Assembly (NCBI GenBank): GCA_028287505.1
Contig: JAQBPN010000049.1
Coordinates: 1-47,221, forward strand
Length of the DNA stretch: 47,221 nt
Source of the DNA: Fibrobacterota bacterium
GTDB lineage: Bacteria > Fibrobacterota > Fibrobacteria > UBA11236
Reading direction: 5' to 3'
In this document: one piece after another, positions 1 to 7,504 of the stretch
Layout: every line of letters starts with the position of its first letter
How positions within the stretch are numbered: the first letter of the stretch is position 1
Notes under the pieces: model-generated
Told to the model about the DNA's origin: nothing
Seen by the model: only the letters and a program-made list of their open reading frames with translations
Databases searched by the model: none
Made by a program: the position numbers and the translations under genes

Positions 1-48
1 GAGGCGCGGCTCCAGGAGCCGGCTTTGGCCGGGAACACCACGACTTAG
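1..48 (+). CDS. C-terminal tail of an upstream gene (partial)
   Basis: From base 1 an open frame runs 15 codons (ending ...LAGNTTT) to a TAG at 46-48, 11 bp before the start of gmhB on the same strand. The spacing and strand fit the last codons of an upstream co-transcribed gene. Too little is visible to assign a family. It may simply be an open stretch by chance. Confidence 0.3.
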   Translation, partial: EARLQEPALAGNTTT

Positions 49-59
49 GGATTTCGCGA

Positions 60-644
60 TTGACATCTAAACAGGAAACCAGCCGGAAGGCCGTTTTTTT
101 GGATCGGGACGGTACCCTGAACAAGAATACCCATTACTTGATCGATTTTGAGGATTTTGAGCTCCTTCCGGGGGTGGAAACGGCCCTCCGGTTGTTGCAG
201 GAATTGGATTATCGCCTGTTCGTGGTCAGCAATCAAAGCGGCATAGCGCGCGGATTATTCCCTTTCGAGGCCGTGGAAGCCCTGCATCGGAAAATCGAGT
301 CCCACCTGGCCGGCCTGGGCATCCGCCTTGAGGAAATGGCCTTTTGCCCGCATCACCCGGAAGGCTTGGTGGAGCCGTATTCGAAGGAATGCGACTGCCG
401 AAAACCCAAGCCGGGCATGCTGCGTTACCTCGCCTCGAAATACGATATCGATATCGCCGAAAGCATCATGGTCGGCGACAGTGAATCCGATGCGCTTACC
501 GGGGTGAATGCCGGGGCGCGCGGCGTATGGCTGAGGCCGGATGCAGACGTGATCCCGCTTACCGGGCGGGTTGACAACCGGGCAAATATAAAGGAATTTG
601 TTTCGCTACTTGATTTTGCCGAGAGTTTAAGGGACATTGACTGA
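60..644 (+). CDS. gmhB: HAD-type D-glycero-D-manno-heptose-1,7-bisphosphate 7-phosphatase
   Basis: Cytoplasmic HAD-superfamily phosphatase, 194 aa, the usual GmhB length. It starts with TTG at 60. The DxDGT nucleophile motif (VFLDRDGTLN, Asp15/Asp17) is close to the N-terminus. The GmhB zinc loop is visible near residues 97-115 as CPHH followed by CDC and then RKPKPGM, and the acidic motif IMVGDSESD follows. GmhB removes the 7-phosphate from heptose 1,7-bisphosphate on the way to ADP-heptose for LPS inner core, so it implies a Gram-negative envelope. Histidinol phosphatase is the main alternative in this subfamily, but the zinc loop is shared by both and no his gene is adjacent. A 12-bp gap separates it from the next gene, so the two are probably co-transcribed. 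Confidence 0.9.
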   Translation: MTSKQETSRKAVFLDRDGTLNKNTHYLIDFEDFELLPGVETALRLLQELDYRLFVVSNQSGIARGLFPFEAVEALHRKIESHLAGLGIRLEEMAFCPHHPEGLVEPYSKECDCRKPKPGMLRYLASKYDIDIAESIMVGDSESDALTGVNAGARGVWLRPDADVIPLTGRVDNRANIKEFVSLLDFAESLRDID

Positions 645-656
645 CGGGCCAACGGT

Positions 657-1052
657 ATGGATGAAGAGCTGAAAATTATCGAAGGGTTGTACAAGGCCGG
701 GCAGTTGAACAGCATCTGCGCCCACTTGTTGGAATTCGTCTCCCGCCATCGCGAGGAGATCAAGGCCATGGCAATCCGGAACCACCGCGTCGACAATACC
801 GTCGTCGACGCCACCAAGCAATTGATCCAGCACCGCGGCTCCATCCACCTCCCCTCCGAGATGGCCGATCAGATCAAGGAAATCAACAACGAGATCTGGT
901 ACCGCGGCGAGCACGGCGATTACAACCGCTCCAAAATCCAGGAAGAGTGGGCCATGCGCTATGCCTCCATGTGGCGCAATTTCCGCATCAAGGAAATCCT
1001 CTTCGTCTGCGACCAGAAAGCCCCGGAAATCGAAACCATCCTGAAGGGATGA
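657..1052 (+). CDS. Conserved-looking hypothetical protein, 131 aa
   Basis: I do not recognise the family. The protein is soluble, charged and mostly predicted helical, with no signal peptide or membrane segment. The middle (about residues 35-75) is rich in His, Asn and Asp, and a Trp/Arg-rich stretch (EEWAMRYASMWRNFRIKEI) precedes the C-terminus. ATG at 657 follows the gmhB stop by 12 bp, suggesting one transcript. Codon composition matches its neighbours, so the frame is likely real. Function is unknown; a structural or nucleic-acid-binding role would be a guess. Confidence 0.75.
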   Translation: MDEELKIIEGLYKAGQLNSICAHLLEFVSRHREEIKAMAIRNHRVDNTVVDATKQLIQHRGSIHLPSEMADQIKEINNEIWYRGEHGDYNRSKIQEEWAMRYASMWRNFRIKEILFVCDQKAPEIETILKG

Positions 1053-1234
1053 CCGTTATCCTCCAGGGATGACGATTTTTCAAAGCCGGCTCGGCGCCCT
1101 TCGCAGGCGTGACCACCGCGCCCTACCGGGCGTGACCCCGCTCCCGGCCCCATTCCGCCTCCTTCCCCGCCTTACACCGCCCTCCCAATGGTTTCTATCT
1201 TGAAGAAGCCTAAGCCATGACTGGTGAGAAGCGC

Positions 1235-1316
1235 GGAGTTTGCCTTCGCAAACTCCAAAGCGACGAACCGGCAGGCCAATAAACGCGAGGAGCGTGGAGT
1301 TTGCGAAGCAAACTCC
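1235..1316. repeat. Tandem pair of GGAGTTTGC hairpins
   Basis: Two related palindromes lie 40 bp apart. The first has 9-bp arms GGAGTTTGC at 1235-1243 and GCAAACTCC at 1248-1256 with loop CTTC. The second has identical arms at 1296-1304 and 1308-1316 with loop GAA. Their flanks are also similar (AGCGnGG before, AAAGCGAC or ATAGCGAGG after), so the unit is about 35-40 bp. The second copy ends 14 bp before the ATG of the HD-domain gene and its right flank supplies that gene's GAGGAG ribosome-binding site. Possible roles are an RNA 5'-UTR structure, or copies of a short dispersed repeat. Confidence 0.65.
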
Positions 1317-1330
1317 ATAGCGAGGAGCCT

Positions 1331-1966
1331 ATGGAACCGGAACATGTCACAGACCGCCTATTCGGCTTTTTCGAACGGCTCAAGACCATGAGCTCCATCA
1401 AGCGATTCGGCACCCTGCCCATGATCGAGATCGAGAGCGTGGCCTCCCATTCCTACAACGTGGCCATCATGGCCCTGATGATCGCCGACTACGATGACGA
1501 GTTGCAGGTCAATCGGGAAGCGCTCCTGCGAAAAGCGCTGTTCCACGATTTCGAGGAAACGATCCTCTCGGACATTCCCCATCCCATCAAGCATCGCTTC
1601 AAGGGCGGCAAGCTGGGGCAACTGCTCAAGGAAATCGTCCCGGAACTCATCGAGAACGAGATTTTCAAGGAACTTCCGGACAAGCTGAAGCATCAATACG
1701 TGCGCGCGGCCCTGAGCGCCAAAGAGGATCTGGAAGGCCAGATCGTGGCGGCCGCCGATGCCATGGACATCATCATGACATCGCTGCGCGAGCTTAAGCT
1801 GGGCAACCAGTATTTCGATCGGATTTTCGAAGTGGGACTCGGGATGCTGAAGAAGTACGAGCGCTTCAAGTTCGCGAAGCTGTTCGCCGAGAGCGCCCGG
1901 CGCTATAAGACCCGGGGCGGGGAACTGAATGGACAGCCCACGTTCTCGGACGAGTTCGTGACCTGA
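1331..1966 (+). CDS. HD-domain phosphohydrolase, YfbR-like 5'-deoxynucleotidase
   Basis: HD-superfamily metal-dependent phosphohydrolase, 211 aa from ATG 1331; the frame stays open back to 1301 but GAGGAG at 1322-1327 supports 1331. The metal-binding pattern is visible: a His in ESVASHSYN (about residue 39), the HD pair in ALFHDFEE (about 70-75), and a later Asp in AADAMD. This arrangement, with an Arg/Lys-rich N-terminus and the ESVAEHS-like motif, matches the YfbR/YGK1 group that dephosphorylates deoxynucleoside 5'-monophosphates. The substrate is inferred from family resemblance only. The gene sits right after the twin hairpins and is followed by a convergent membrane-protein gene. Confidence 0.85.
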   Translation: MEPEHVTDRLFGFFERLKTMSSIKRFGTLPMIEIESVASHSYNVAIMALMIADYDDELQVNREALLRKALFHDFEETILSDIPHPIKHRFKGGKLGQLLKEIVPELIENEIFKELPDKLKHQYVRAALSAKEDLEGQIVAAADAMDIIMTSLRELKLGNQYFDRIFEVGLGMLKKYERFKFAKLFAESARRYKTRGGELNGQPTFSDEFVT

Positions 1967-1976
1967 CGCACCCGCG

Positions 1977-2408
1977 TCAGGAAAAGAGGCCGATGGGTTT
2001 CATCAACACATAGATGACGCCCGCGGCGGCGGCCAGATTCAGGACATTGTCGATGCGGCTGAAGGCGTGCTGCCTGGGCGAATACTCCCCGCCGACCATG
2101 ATGCGCCGCTCCGCGCGGATGTCCATGAAAGCCGTGTAGGCGAACTTGATCGCCAACGCACCCAGCACCCGGGATTCCACCTCCGAGACGCGCAGCATCG
2201 CCAGATAGACGATAGGCAACACCGCGTAGAAGACGATGTTCAGGCGGATGAGGCCGGAAGAACCTTCCGACTGGGCCAGCAGCGCCCGGAACTGTTCGAT
2301 CTTCTCGGACAGATAGGCGTAGGAACTGGTGAGCTGGTGCAGGTTCATGCCCGCGTAGAGCACGGTGATCACGGCGGAAAGCTTGGTGAAGAACAGGATG
2401 GAGAGCAT
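1977..2408 (-). CDS. Small integral membrane protein, 143 aa, unknown function
   Basis: Four hydrophobic segments are visible: about residues 3-21 (FFTKLSAVITVLYAGMN), 54-72 (IRLNIVFYAVLPIVYLAML), 80-95, and 121-136 (LNLAAAAGVIYVLM). A hydrophilic loop rich in Glu/Gln lies between the first two, and an Arg-rich loop (RAERRIMVGGEYSPRQ) between the last two. I do not recognise the family. The start at 2408 lies 9 bp downstream of the rsgA stop (2418), so it is probably the last gene of the ABC-F/rsgA operon. It ends 10 bp from the convergent HD gene. Confidence 0.75.
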   Translation of the reverse strand: MLSILFFTKLSAVITVLYAGMNLHQLTSSYAYLSEKIEQFRALLAQSEGSSGLIRLNIVFYAVLPIVYLAMLRVSEVESRVLGALAIKFAYTAFMDIRAERRIMVGGEYSPRQHAFSRIDNVLNLAAAAGVIYVLMKPIGLFS

Positions 2409-2417
2409 GCGGGAGGA

Positions 2418-3380
2418 TTATTCCTCCATGGACTCCTGGATGCGCAGGTAGGACTGGTACCGGAAATCCGGAAGCTTGCCGGACGCCACGGCTTCGATGA
2501 TGGCGCAGCCCGGTTCATTCCTATGGGCGCAATCCCGGAAGCGGCAGCTTTGCAGATAGGGGCGGAAATCCCGCCAGTACTCGGCCAACTCCTTCTTGGA
2601 GACGCCGCGGATGCCGAGCTCGCGGATGCCGGGAGTATCGATGATGCAGACCCCGCCCGATCGGTACAGATTGGATGAGGTGGTGGTATGCCGCCCCTTG
2701 CCGTCGCCCTCACGCACCTCGGCGACGCCGGGATCGGCGCCCGGAATGAGCTTGCGGATAAGGGAGGACTTCCCCACTCCGGATGGCCCGCTGAGCACCA
2801 CTTTCAGGCCCTCCAGGGCGCTCCGCAGTTCTTCCATGCCCAGGCCCTGCTTGGCGGATACGGCCAGCACCGGGTAGCCCACGGTTGCGAGGTATTCCAG
2901 TTCCGCGGGCAGGGAAGGTTCCAGGTCCGCCTTGTTCATGCAGATGATGGCGCCGATGCCGAAGATCTCGGCCAGGGCCAGGTAGCGATCCACCATCCGG
3001 GGATTGAAGTCCGGCCGTTGCGGCGTGGTCACCACCACCAGAGCGTCCACGTTGGCGGCCAGAATCAGTTCCTGGGAGATGCGGTCCTTGGGGCCGGGGC
3101 GGGAAATCTTGCTGGTGCGGGGCAGGATGCCCGTGATCATGGCTTCCTGCTGGGTGCCGGCCCGGATGTAGGTGACCCGGTCGCCGACGGCGAAGTTGGA
3201 AAATCCCGCGAGATCGATGGTGGGACTGTACTGGCACCTGGTTTCGCTGCCGTCGTCGCCGCAAACGGTGGCGGTGCGGCGCTGGACTTCCACCAGCGTG
3301 CCCAGAAGCGGGGCCGCCGGACCCGGTTCGGACCGGTGATCCGGCCCGCCGGGCGGGTGAACGTCCAGGTTACCCTCCAT
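2418..3380 (-). CDS. rsgA: Ribosome small-subunit-dependent GTPase A
   Basis: Circularly permuted GTPase that acts late in 30S subunit maturation, 320 aa from ATG 3380. An N-terminal OB-fold (to about residue 90) is followed by the GTPase motifs in permuted order: NKAD (G4, about 148), SAKQG (G5), GPSGVGKSSL (G1, about 198), GRHTTT (G2) and DTPGIRELG (G3, about 247). A C-terminal zinc knuckle (C-x5-C-x-H-x5-C, in CRFRDCAHRNEPGCA) completes the family pattern. The frame is open further upstream into the ABC-F gene, but ATG 3380 overlaps that gene's TAA by 11 bp (ATGGAGGGTAA), a typical coupled junction. Pairing with an ABC-F factor makes a translation/ribosome operon. Confidence 0.95.
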   Translation of the reverse strand: MEGNLDVHPPGGPDHRSEPGPAAPLLGTLVEVQRRTATVCGDDGSETRCQYSPTIDLAGFSNFAVGDRVTYIRAGTQQEAMITGILPRTSKISRPGPKDRISQELILAANVDALVVVTTPQRPDFNPRMVDRYLALAEIFGIGAIICMNKADLEPSLPAELEYLATVGYPVLAVSAKQGLGMEELRSALEGLKVVLSGPSGVGKSSLIRKLIPGADPGVAEVREGDGKGRHTTTSSNLYRSGGVCIIDTPGIRELGIRGVSKKELAEYWRDFRPYLQSCRFRDCAHRNEPGCAIIEAVASGKLPDFRYQSYLRIQESMEE

Positions 3381-5418
3381 AGCCTTCGGCTTCCAGTTGC
3401 TCGAGCTCTTTGTAGAGCGCTCCCAAGGCGTCCTCCGCCTCGCGCTTTTCCCTGGCCAAACGCGTGGACAAAGCCTGGTCGGCATACGTGTCGGGCAGGC
3501 ACAGTTCCGCGTCCAGGGTCGAGACCTTCTGATCGAGGCCGGAGATGGCGGATTCGATTTCGCCCCAGCGCTTTTCCGCCTTGCGCTTCTGTTTCTCCGC
3601 CTCTTTCTTGGCTTCGTAGTCGAGCGAAGCGGATCCGTTCACGGCGGCCGGGGCGGCTTTGGCGGCGGATGGAACGGCGGCCGTAGCGGTCGCGGAGGCG
3701 ATGGATTGGGCCACGTTCGCGTTCGACAGCTTGGAAAGCCCGGCGGGCTTGGATTCGGACTTGGCGGACCCCGACTTGGCCGTTTTTCCGCCCGCTTGCT
3801 TGGCCTCGGTCGCGTAGCGATCGTCGCTCAGCAGTTTGTTCAGGTAATAATGGTAGTCGCCCGGATAATCCGTGACCTTGCCGTTCTTCACGAGAATGAC
3901 GCGCGTGGCGATGTTTTCCACGAAGTAGCGATCGTGCGAGACGAAAAGCACCGTGCCCGTGAACGCTTCGATGGCGCGCATCAACAGCTGCTTGGAATCC
4001 ATGTCCAGATGGTTCGTGGGTTCGTCCAGGATGAGCACGTTGCAGTTCTGCAACAGCAGGCGGCACATGCGCACGCGGGCGCGCTCGCCGCCGGAGAGGA
4101 TGCCGAATTTCTTGAATGCGTCGTCGTCGCTGAAGAGCATGGCGCCCAGCACCGAGCGCAATTGCTGGGTCGGGATCTTGGGAAGCGAGTATTCCAGGTA
4201 GGTGATCAGATCCATCGCCGCTTCCGCGGCGGTTGGCTCTTCGTACTGGGCGAAATAACCGATGACGACGTTCGCGCCGACGGTCACCTTGCCCCCGGTC
4301 GGTTTCTCGATGCCCTGGAGCACCTTGAGCAGCGTGGTCTTGCCCGCGCCGTTGGGACCCACCAGCACGGCATGATCGCCCCGCTGGATGCTGAACTTTC
4401 CGTCGCGGAAGATTTCCTGATCGCCGTACGCCTTGTCCACGTCCTCGGCGTCGAAGACCCATTGACCCGAAGGGGGCGCTTCCGGGAACTTGAGCCGGAT
4501 GGTCGATACGCCGCCCGGGATCACGATGCGTTCGATCTTGTCGATCTGCTTCTGCTTGCTCTGGGCCTGCGTGGCTTTGCTGGCCTTGGCCTTGAAGCGT
4601 TCCACGAACCGTTCCAGGCTGGCGATTTCGTCGGTCTGCTTCTTGTGCGCCTTGACCAATTGCTCCATGCGCAGGGCCTTTTCCTCTTCGTACCGGGTAT
4701 AGGGCACGGGGTAATAGGTCAACTGGCTGTTGGTGATCTCCAAAATGCGATCGCAGGTGCGATCCACGAAGGCGCGATCATGGGAGATGAGGACCAGGCT
4801 GCCGGAGTAGTCGCGGATATAGCTTTCCAGCCAGACGATCGATTCGAGATCGAGATGGTTGGTGGGCTCATCCAGGAACAAGGTCGTGGGCTGGGCCAAG
4901 AGCACCTTGGCCAAAGCCACGCGCATGCGCCAGCCGCCGGACATGGCCCCCAGGGGCCTGTCCTGCTCATCGTTGCTGAAGCCGAGGCCGGCCAGCACGG
5001 TGCGCGTCTCGCTCTCGGCGGTATAGTAATTGCTGCGGATGAGTTCATCCTGGAGGAAGTCCATGCGGTTGAGCTCGGCTTCCGTGGCCTCGCGCTCGCC
5101 GAGGATCGCATGCAGTCCGTCGAGCTCCTTGGCGAAATCGAGGGCATCGCCGAAGGCCTGCAATGCGGCCTCGTAGACGGTCGCGCCTTTGTCTTCGCCC
5201 AGATGCTGGCGCAGGTAGCCGATCTTGACGGAGTTGGAGCGGATGATCTGGCCCCCGTCCGTCTGCTGCTCGCCGCACAGGACCTTGAGGAGGGTGGTTT
5301 TTCCGGATCCGTTGGGTCCGGCCAGGCAGATCTTCTCTTTATCTCCCAATTGGAAGGAAAGTTCCTTGAAGAGGTATCTATCGCCGAAGGAAAGGCTGAG
5401 GTTGCGTACGTCAATCAT
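3370..5418 (-). CDS. ABC-F family ATPase (Uup/YdiF-like ribosome-associated factor)
   Basis: 682-aa twin-ATPase ABC protein without membrane segments, the ABC-F layout. The first cassette has Walker A GPNGSGKTT at residues 34-42, the signature MSGGWRMRVALA and Walker B TLFLDEPTNHLD. A charged linker rich in Lys/Glu (KAHKKQTDEI onward, about 220-270) is the P-site-tRNA-interaction motif. The second cassette has GPNGAGKTT, LSGGERARVR and LILDEPTNHLD. The C-terminal 150 residues hold a low-complexity Ala/Lys/Ser segment and then a coiled coil like the Uup/YdiF C-terminal domain. ABC-F proteins bind the ribosomal E site and modulate elongation or relieve stalls; the exact subgroup is not decided here. 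It starts the operon, with a 63-bp gap to the divergent UbiA gene. Confidence 0.93.
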   Translation of the reverse strand: MIDVRNLSLSFGDRYLFKELSFQLGDKEKICLAGPNGSGKTTLLKVLCGEQQTDGGQIIRSNSVKIGYLRQHLGEDKGATVYEAALQAFGDALDFAKELDGLHAILGEREATEAELNRMDFLQDELIRSNYYTAESETRTVLAGLGFSNDEQDRPLGAMSGGWRMRVALAKVLLAQPTTLFLDEPTNHLDLESIVWLESYIRDYSGSLVLISHDRAFVDRTCDRILEITNSQLTYYPVPYTRYEEEKALRMEQLVKAHKKQTDEIASLERFVERFKAKASKATQAQSKQKQIDKIERIVIPGGVSTIRLKFPEAPPSGQWVFDAEDVDKAYGDQEIFRDGKFSIQRGDHAVLVGPNGAGKTTLLKVLQGIEKPTGGKVTVGANVVIGYFAQYEEPTAAEAAMDLITYLEYSLPKIPTQQLRSVLGAMLFSDDDAFKKFGILSGGERARVRMCRLLLQNCNVLILDEPTNHLDMDSKQLLMRAIEAFTGTVLFVSHDRYFVENIATRVILVKNGKVTDYPGDYHYYLNKLLSDDRYATEAKQAGGKTAKSGSAKSESKPAGLSKLSNANVAQSIASATATAAVPSAAKAAPAAVNGSASLDYEAKKEAEKQKRKAEKRWGEIESAISGLDQKVSTLDAELCLPDTYADQALSTRLAREKREAEDALGALYKELEQLEAEGYGG

Positions 5419-5481
5419 ATTCGAAGCTGCGCCTTAAGTTAATTAAATGTGGACCCGGGCCCGAATAGCTACCATTATCGC

Positions 5482-6306
5482 ATGTTCGGCGATTGGGTGA
5501 AACTCGCGCGGCTTGCAAATGCCGTTACTGCGGGAATGGGCGTTTGGCTGGGCCATGCCTGCCTTCCCGGCCCCCTGGCCTGGAAGGCCGCCGTCCTTGG
5601 GTCGGCCGCCATGGCCGTTCTGGCCGCAGCCGGCAATATGCAAAACGATGTGCTGGATTTACAGGCCGATCGCATCAACCGCCCAGATCGTCCCCTGCCT
5701 TCCGGCCGCGTGGCGCCCGGCCCCGTGCTTTCCGCCTCCATCGCCCTGTATCTCCTGGCCGTCCTGCTTGGGTTCGCCTTGGGGGGATCTGAGGGTTTTT
5801 TGACCTTGGCCATGGGGCTGCTCTTGTGGCTATACAATCTCAAGCTCAAGGCCATGCCCTTATGGGGTAACCTGGCGGTGGCGGCCCTGTGCGCGCTCGC
5901 CATCTACCTGCCGGAACTCGGCCGCTTTCCCGATTTCACGGCCATTCCGGTGCTTTTCGCGTTCCTGACCACGCTGGCCCGGGAAGTGGCCAAGGATGCC
6001 GAGGACGTGGCCGGGGACATGGCCATCGGCTACAACACCCTGCCCATCCGTTTCGGCCCGGACGCCGCCAAGGGCGTTACGGCCGCGGCCTGCATCCTGG
6101 TGGTCCTGATGCTGCCCGTCCCTTGGCTGCACCTGCGCTACCATGCGGGATACGCCGTTCTCGCGGCTTTGGGTCCGTTGCCCTTGTTGGCCACCATCCT
6201 GGCGGCCCTGAGGCATTCCGTAACGGACTGGAGAGCGGTGCAACGCCGGATGAAGTGGATTATGCTGACGGGGATGGCGGCGATTCTGGCCGGGGTGCTG
6301 GGATGA
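5482..6306 (+). CDS. UbiA-family prenyltransferase, digeranylgeranylglyceryl-phosphate-synthase-like
   Basis: Integral membrane prenyltransferase, about 274 aa from ATG 5482 (an in-frame GTG at 5449 would add 11 residues; neither start has a clear Shine-Dalgarno). The first prenyl-diphosphate Asp motif is the textbook NDVLDLQADRINRPDRPLPSG. The second is KDAEDVAGDMAIGYNTLPI, the pattern of geranylgeranylglycerol-phosphate geranylgeranyltransferases and not UbiA, MenA or chlorophyll synthase. Eight or nine hydrophobic helices are recognisable. The family transfers a second isoprenoid chain to a glyceryl ether in archaeal lipid synthesis, and homologues have been reported in FCB bacteria. Substrate here is inferred; no GGGP synthase is seen in this window. 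It ends 54 bp before heptamer element A. Confidence 0.85.
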   Translation: MFGDWVKLARLANAVTAGMGVWLGHACLPGPLAWKAAVLGSAAMAVLAAAGNMQNDVLDLQADRINRPDRPLPSGRVAPGPVLSASIALYLLAVLLGFALGGSEGFLTLAMGLLLWLYNLKLKAMPLWGNLAVAALCALAIYLPELGRFPDFTAIPVLFAFLTTLAREVAKDAEDVAGDMAIGYNTLPIRFGPDAAKGVTAAACILVVLMLPVPWLHLRYHAGYAVLAALGPLPLLATILAALRHSVTDWRAVQRRMKWIMLTGMAAILAGVLG

Positions 6307-6360
6307 AGAGGCGGATCGGGAATGCAAGTGGATTTTGAAACCGAGGCCCTCGGGGATGCG

Positions 6361-6490
6361 TTTCGTCGGGCGACGGGCGTCGGGCGTCGGGCGCAAAACC
6401 GGGAGAATGCGAGGGCATTCTCTTCCTCGGTTTATGCGCTCGCGTAAGTGCGGAAAAAGTTTTACGCCCGACGCCCGACGCCCGACGAAA
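6361..6490. repeat. Heptamer inverted-repeat element A
   Basis: The left arm (6361-6398) reads TTTC, then GTCGGGC, GACGGGC, GTCGGGC, GTCGGGC and G, then CAAAA. The right arm (6460-6490) is its reverse complement: TTTTAC, three GCCCGAC units and GAAA. Between them lie an inner AAACCG...CGGTTT stem and a nested GAGAATGC (6403-6410) / GCATTCTC (6415-6422) hairpin. The element lies between two convergent genes: 54 bp after the UbiA stop and 56 bp from the PorV-like stop. It shares the tail TGCGGAAAAAG plus TTTACGCCCG with element D. Confidence 0.85.
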
Positions 6491-6546
6491 CGCTATTCAG
6501 GAGTAAATTCGCCCCCGAAACACAGCCCTCCATCAGCACGTCCTCC

Positions 6547-7479
6547 TCAGTACCGGATGTCCAGCGACCAATAGTGCGCCGGGCTCAGCGTCTCATGGCT
6601 CTGGTACGCGTATTGGAATTGAAACATGGACCAGCGTAATCCCAGCCCGGCGGCCAGGCCAGGCTCCTGCTCTCCGAACGGGAAGCCCGCGCGGGCGAAG
6701 AGGACTTTCTTCCAGGCCAGCTCCAGCCCCGCCGGCCAGACCATCTGCTCGTCATTGCGCGTGCGCGCGTCCACCTCCGCGGCCGCCTCGAAGTTCGCGC
6801 CCAGGGAATGGGAATAGGCGAGTCCGGCCTGCAGCGCAGTGGGAGGGAAGGGATCCCGGTTGTTCGCGTCCTTGGCCTTGGAGTCCCAGAAATCCGCGTT
6901 CACGGCGCTGGCGCCGGCCACCAAGCCGGGCAGGATGATGTAACGGGCTCCCGCGCTGATCATGCCCGATGAATAGTTCGCGTTGGCGATGCTGTTTCCG
7001 GCATAGCCGAGGGTGGCGCCCCAGTAGAGGTTATGTAACACGCCGGCTACCCCGGCCTGGGCCTTGAGCGTGTGGGCCCCGTATTTGGAAGTCGTCTTGT
7101 CCTGCTCGCTGAATCCGGGCAGATCGTCGAAACCCAGGTAACGCGCGTTCAGGAGAATACGATAGCCCCCGGAAGGGATGGACCAGGTGATGTGGCTGCT
7201 GTTGGCCTGGAACTCCGCGAAGGGATATCCCTTGCCCACGATGAGGGCGCCGGATGAATCCGCCGCGGATGACGCGGGATTGAGATCGATTTCCCCGGCG
7301 CCGTCCGCCAGGGCCACGCCGGATCCGCCCAGGCCGACGATGCGCGGGGACAGGGGGAGCTTCAGGAATTTGAAGCTGGCTTCCCCGAACTCCTTGTCGA
7401 ATTCCAGGGCATGGGAGGAAACGCATGCGGCCAGAAGCAGAAAGAAGGGCCAGGCCTTGGCCGGAGTACGCGCATCCAT
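6547..7479 (-). CDS. PorV/PorQ-like (UPF0164) outer-membrane beta-barrel protein
   Basis: 310 aa with an N-terminal signal peptide (hydrophobic PFFLLLAACVSSHA, cleavage after about residue 24). The mature N-terminus has the hallmark of the PorV/UPF0164 family: ASFKFLKLPLSPRIVGLGGSGVALADG followed by the NPAS motif, as in barrels that start with a small lid and a 14-stranded barrel. Alternating hydrophobic strands fill the rest, and the last residue pattern (SLDIRY) ends in an aromatic as outer-membrane proteins do. PorV proteins shuttle type IX secretion substrates, but the family also has unrelated members. It follows a second PorV-like gene by 25 bp and is probably the last gene of that operon. 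Confidence 0.8.
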   Translation of the reverse strand: MDARTPAKAWPFFLLLAACVSSHALEFDKEFGEASFKFLKLPLSPRIVGLGGSGVALADGAGEIDLNPASSAADSSGALIVGKGYPFAEFQANSSHITWSIPSGGYRILLNARYLGFDDLPGFSEQDKTTSKYGAHTLKAQAGVAGVLHNLYWGATLGYAGNSIANANYSSGMISAGARYIILPGLVAGASAVNADFWDSKAKDANNRDPFPPTALQAGLAYSHSLGANFEAAAEVDARTRNDEQMVWPAGLELAWKKVLFARAGFPFGEQEPGLAAGLGLRWSMFQFQYAYQSHETLSPAHYWSLDIRY

Positions 7480-7504
7480 AGGGGGATAAACTAAAAAGAT
7501 TCGT

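Noticed and set aside
3397-5442. A 681-codon open frame on the plus strand opposite the ABC-F gene
   Set aside because: It is exactly antisense to a well-defined ABC-F protein with all motifs; GC-rich codons open the opposite strand by chance. The translated product has no recognisable domains.
6335-6574. Short peptides with VGRRASG or PDARRPT repeats, as small proteins over the elements
   Set aside because: They are simply the translation of the heptamer arrays in several frames at all four elements, with no ribosome site; non-coding explanation is simpler.
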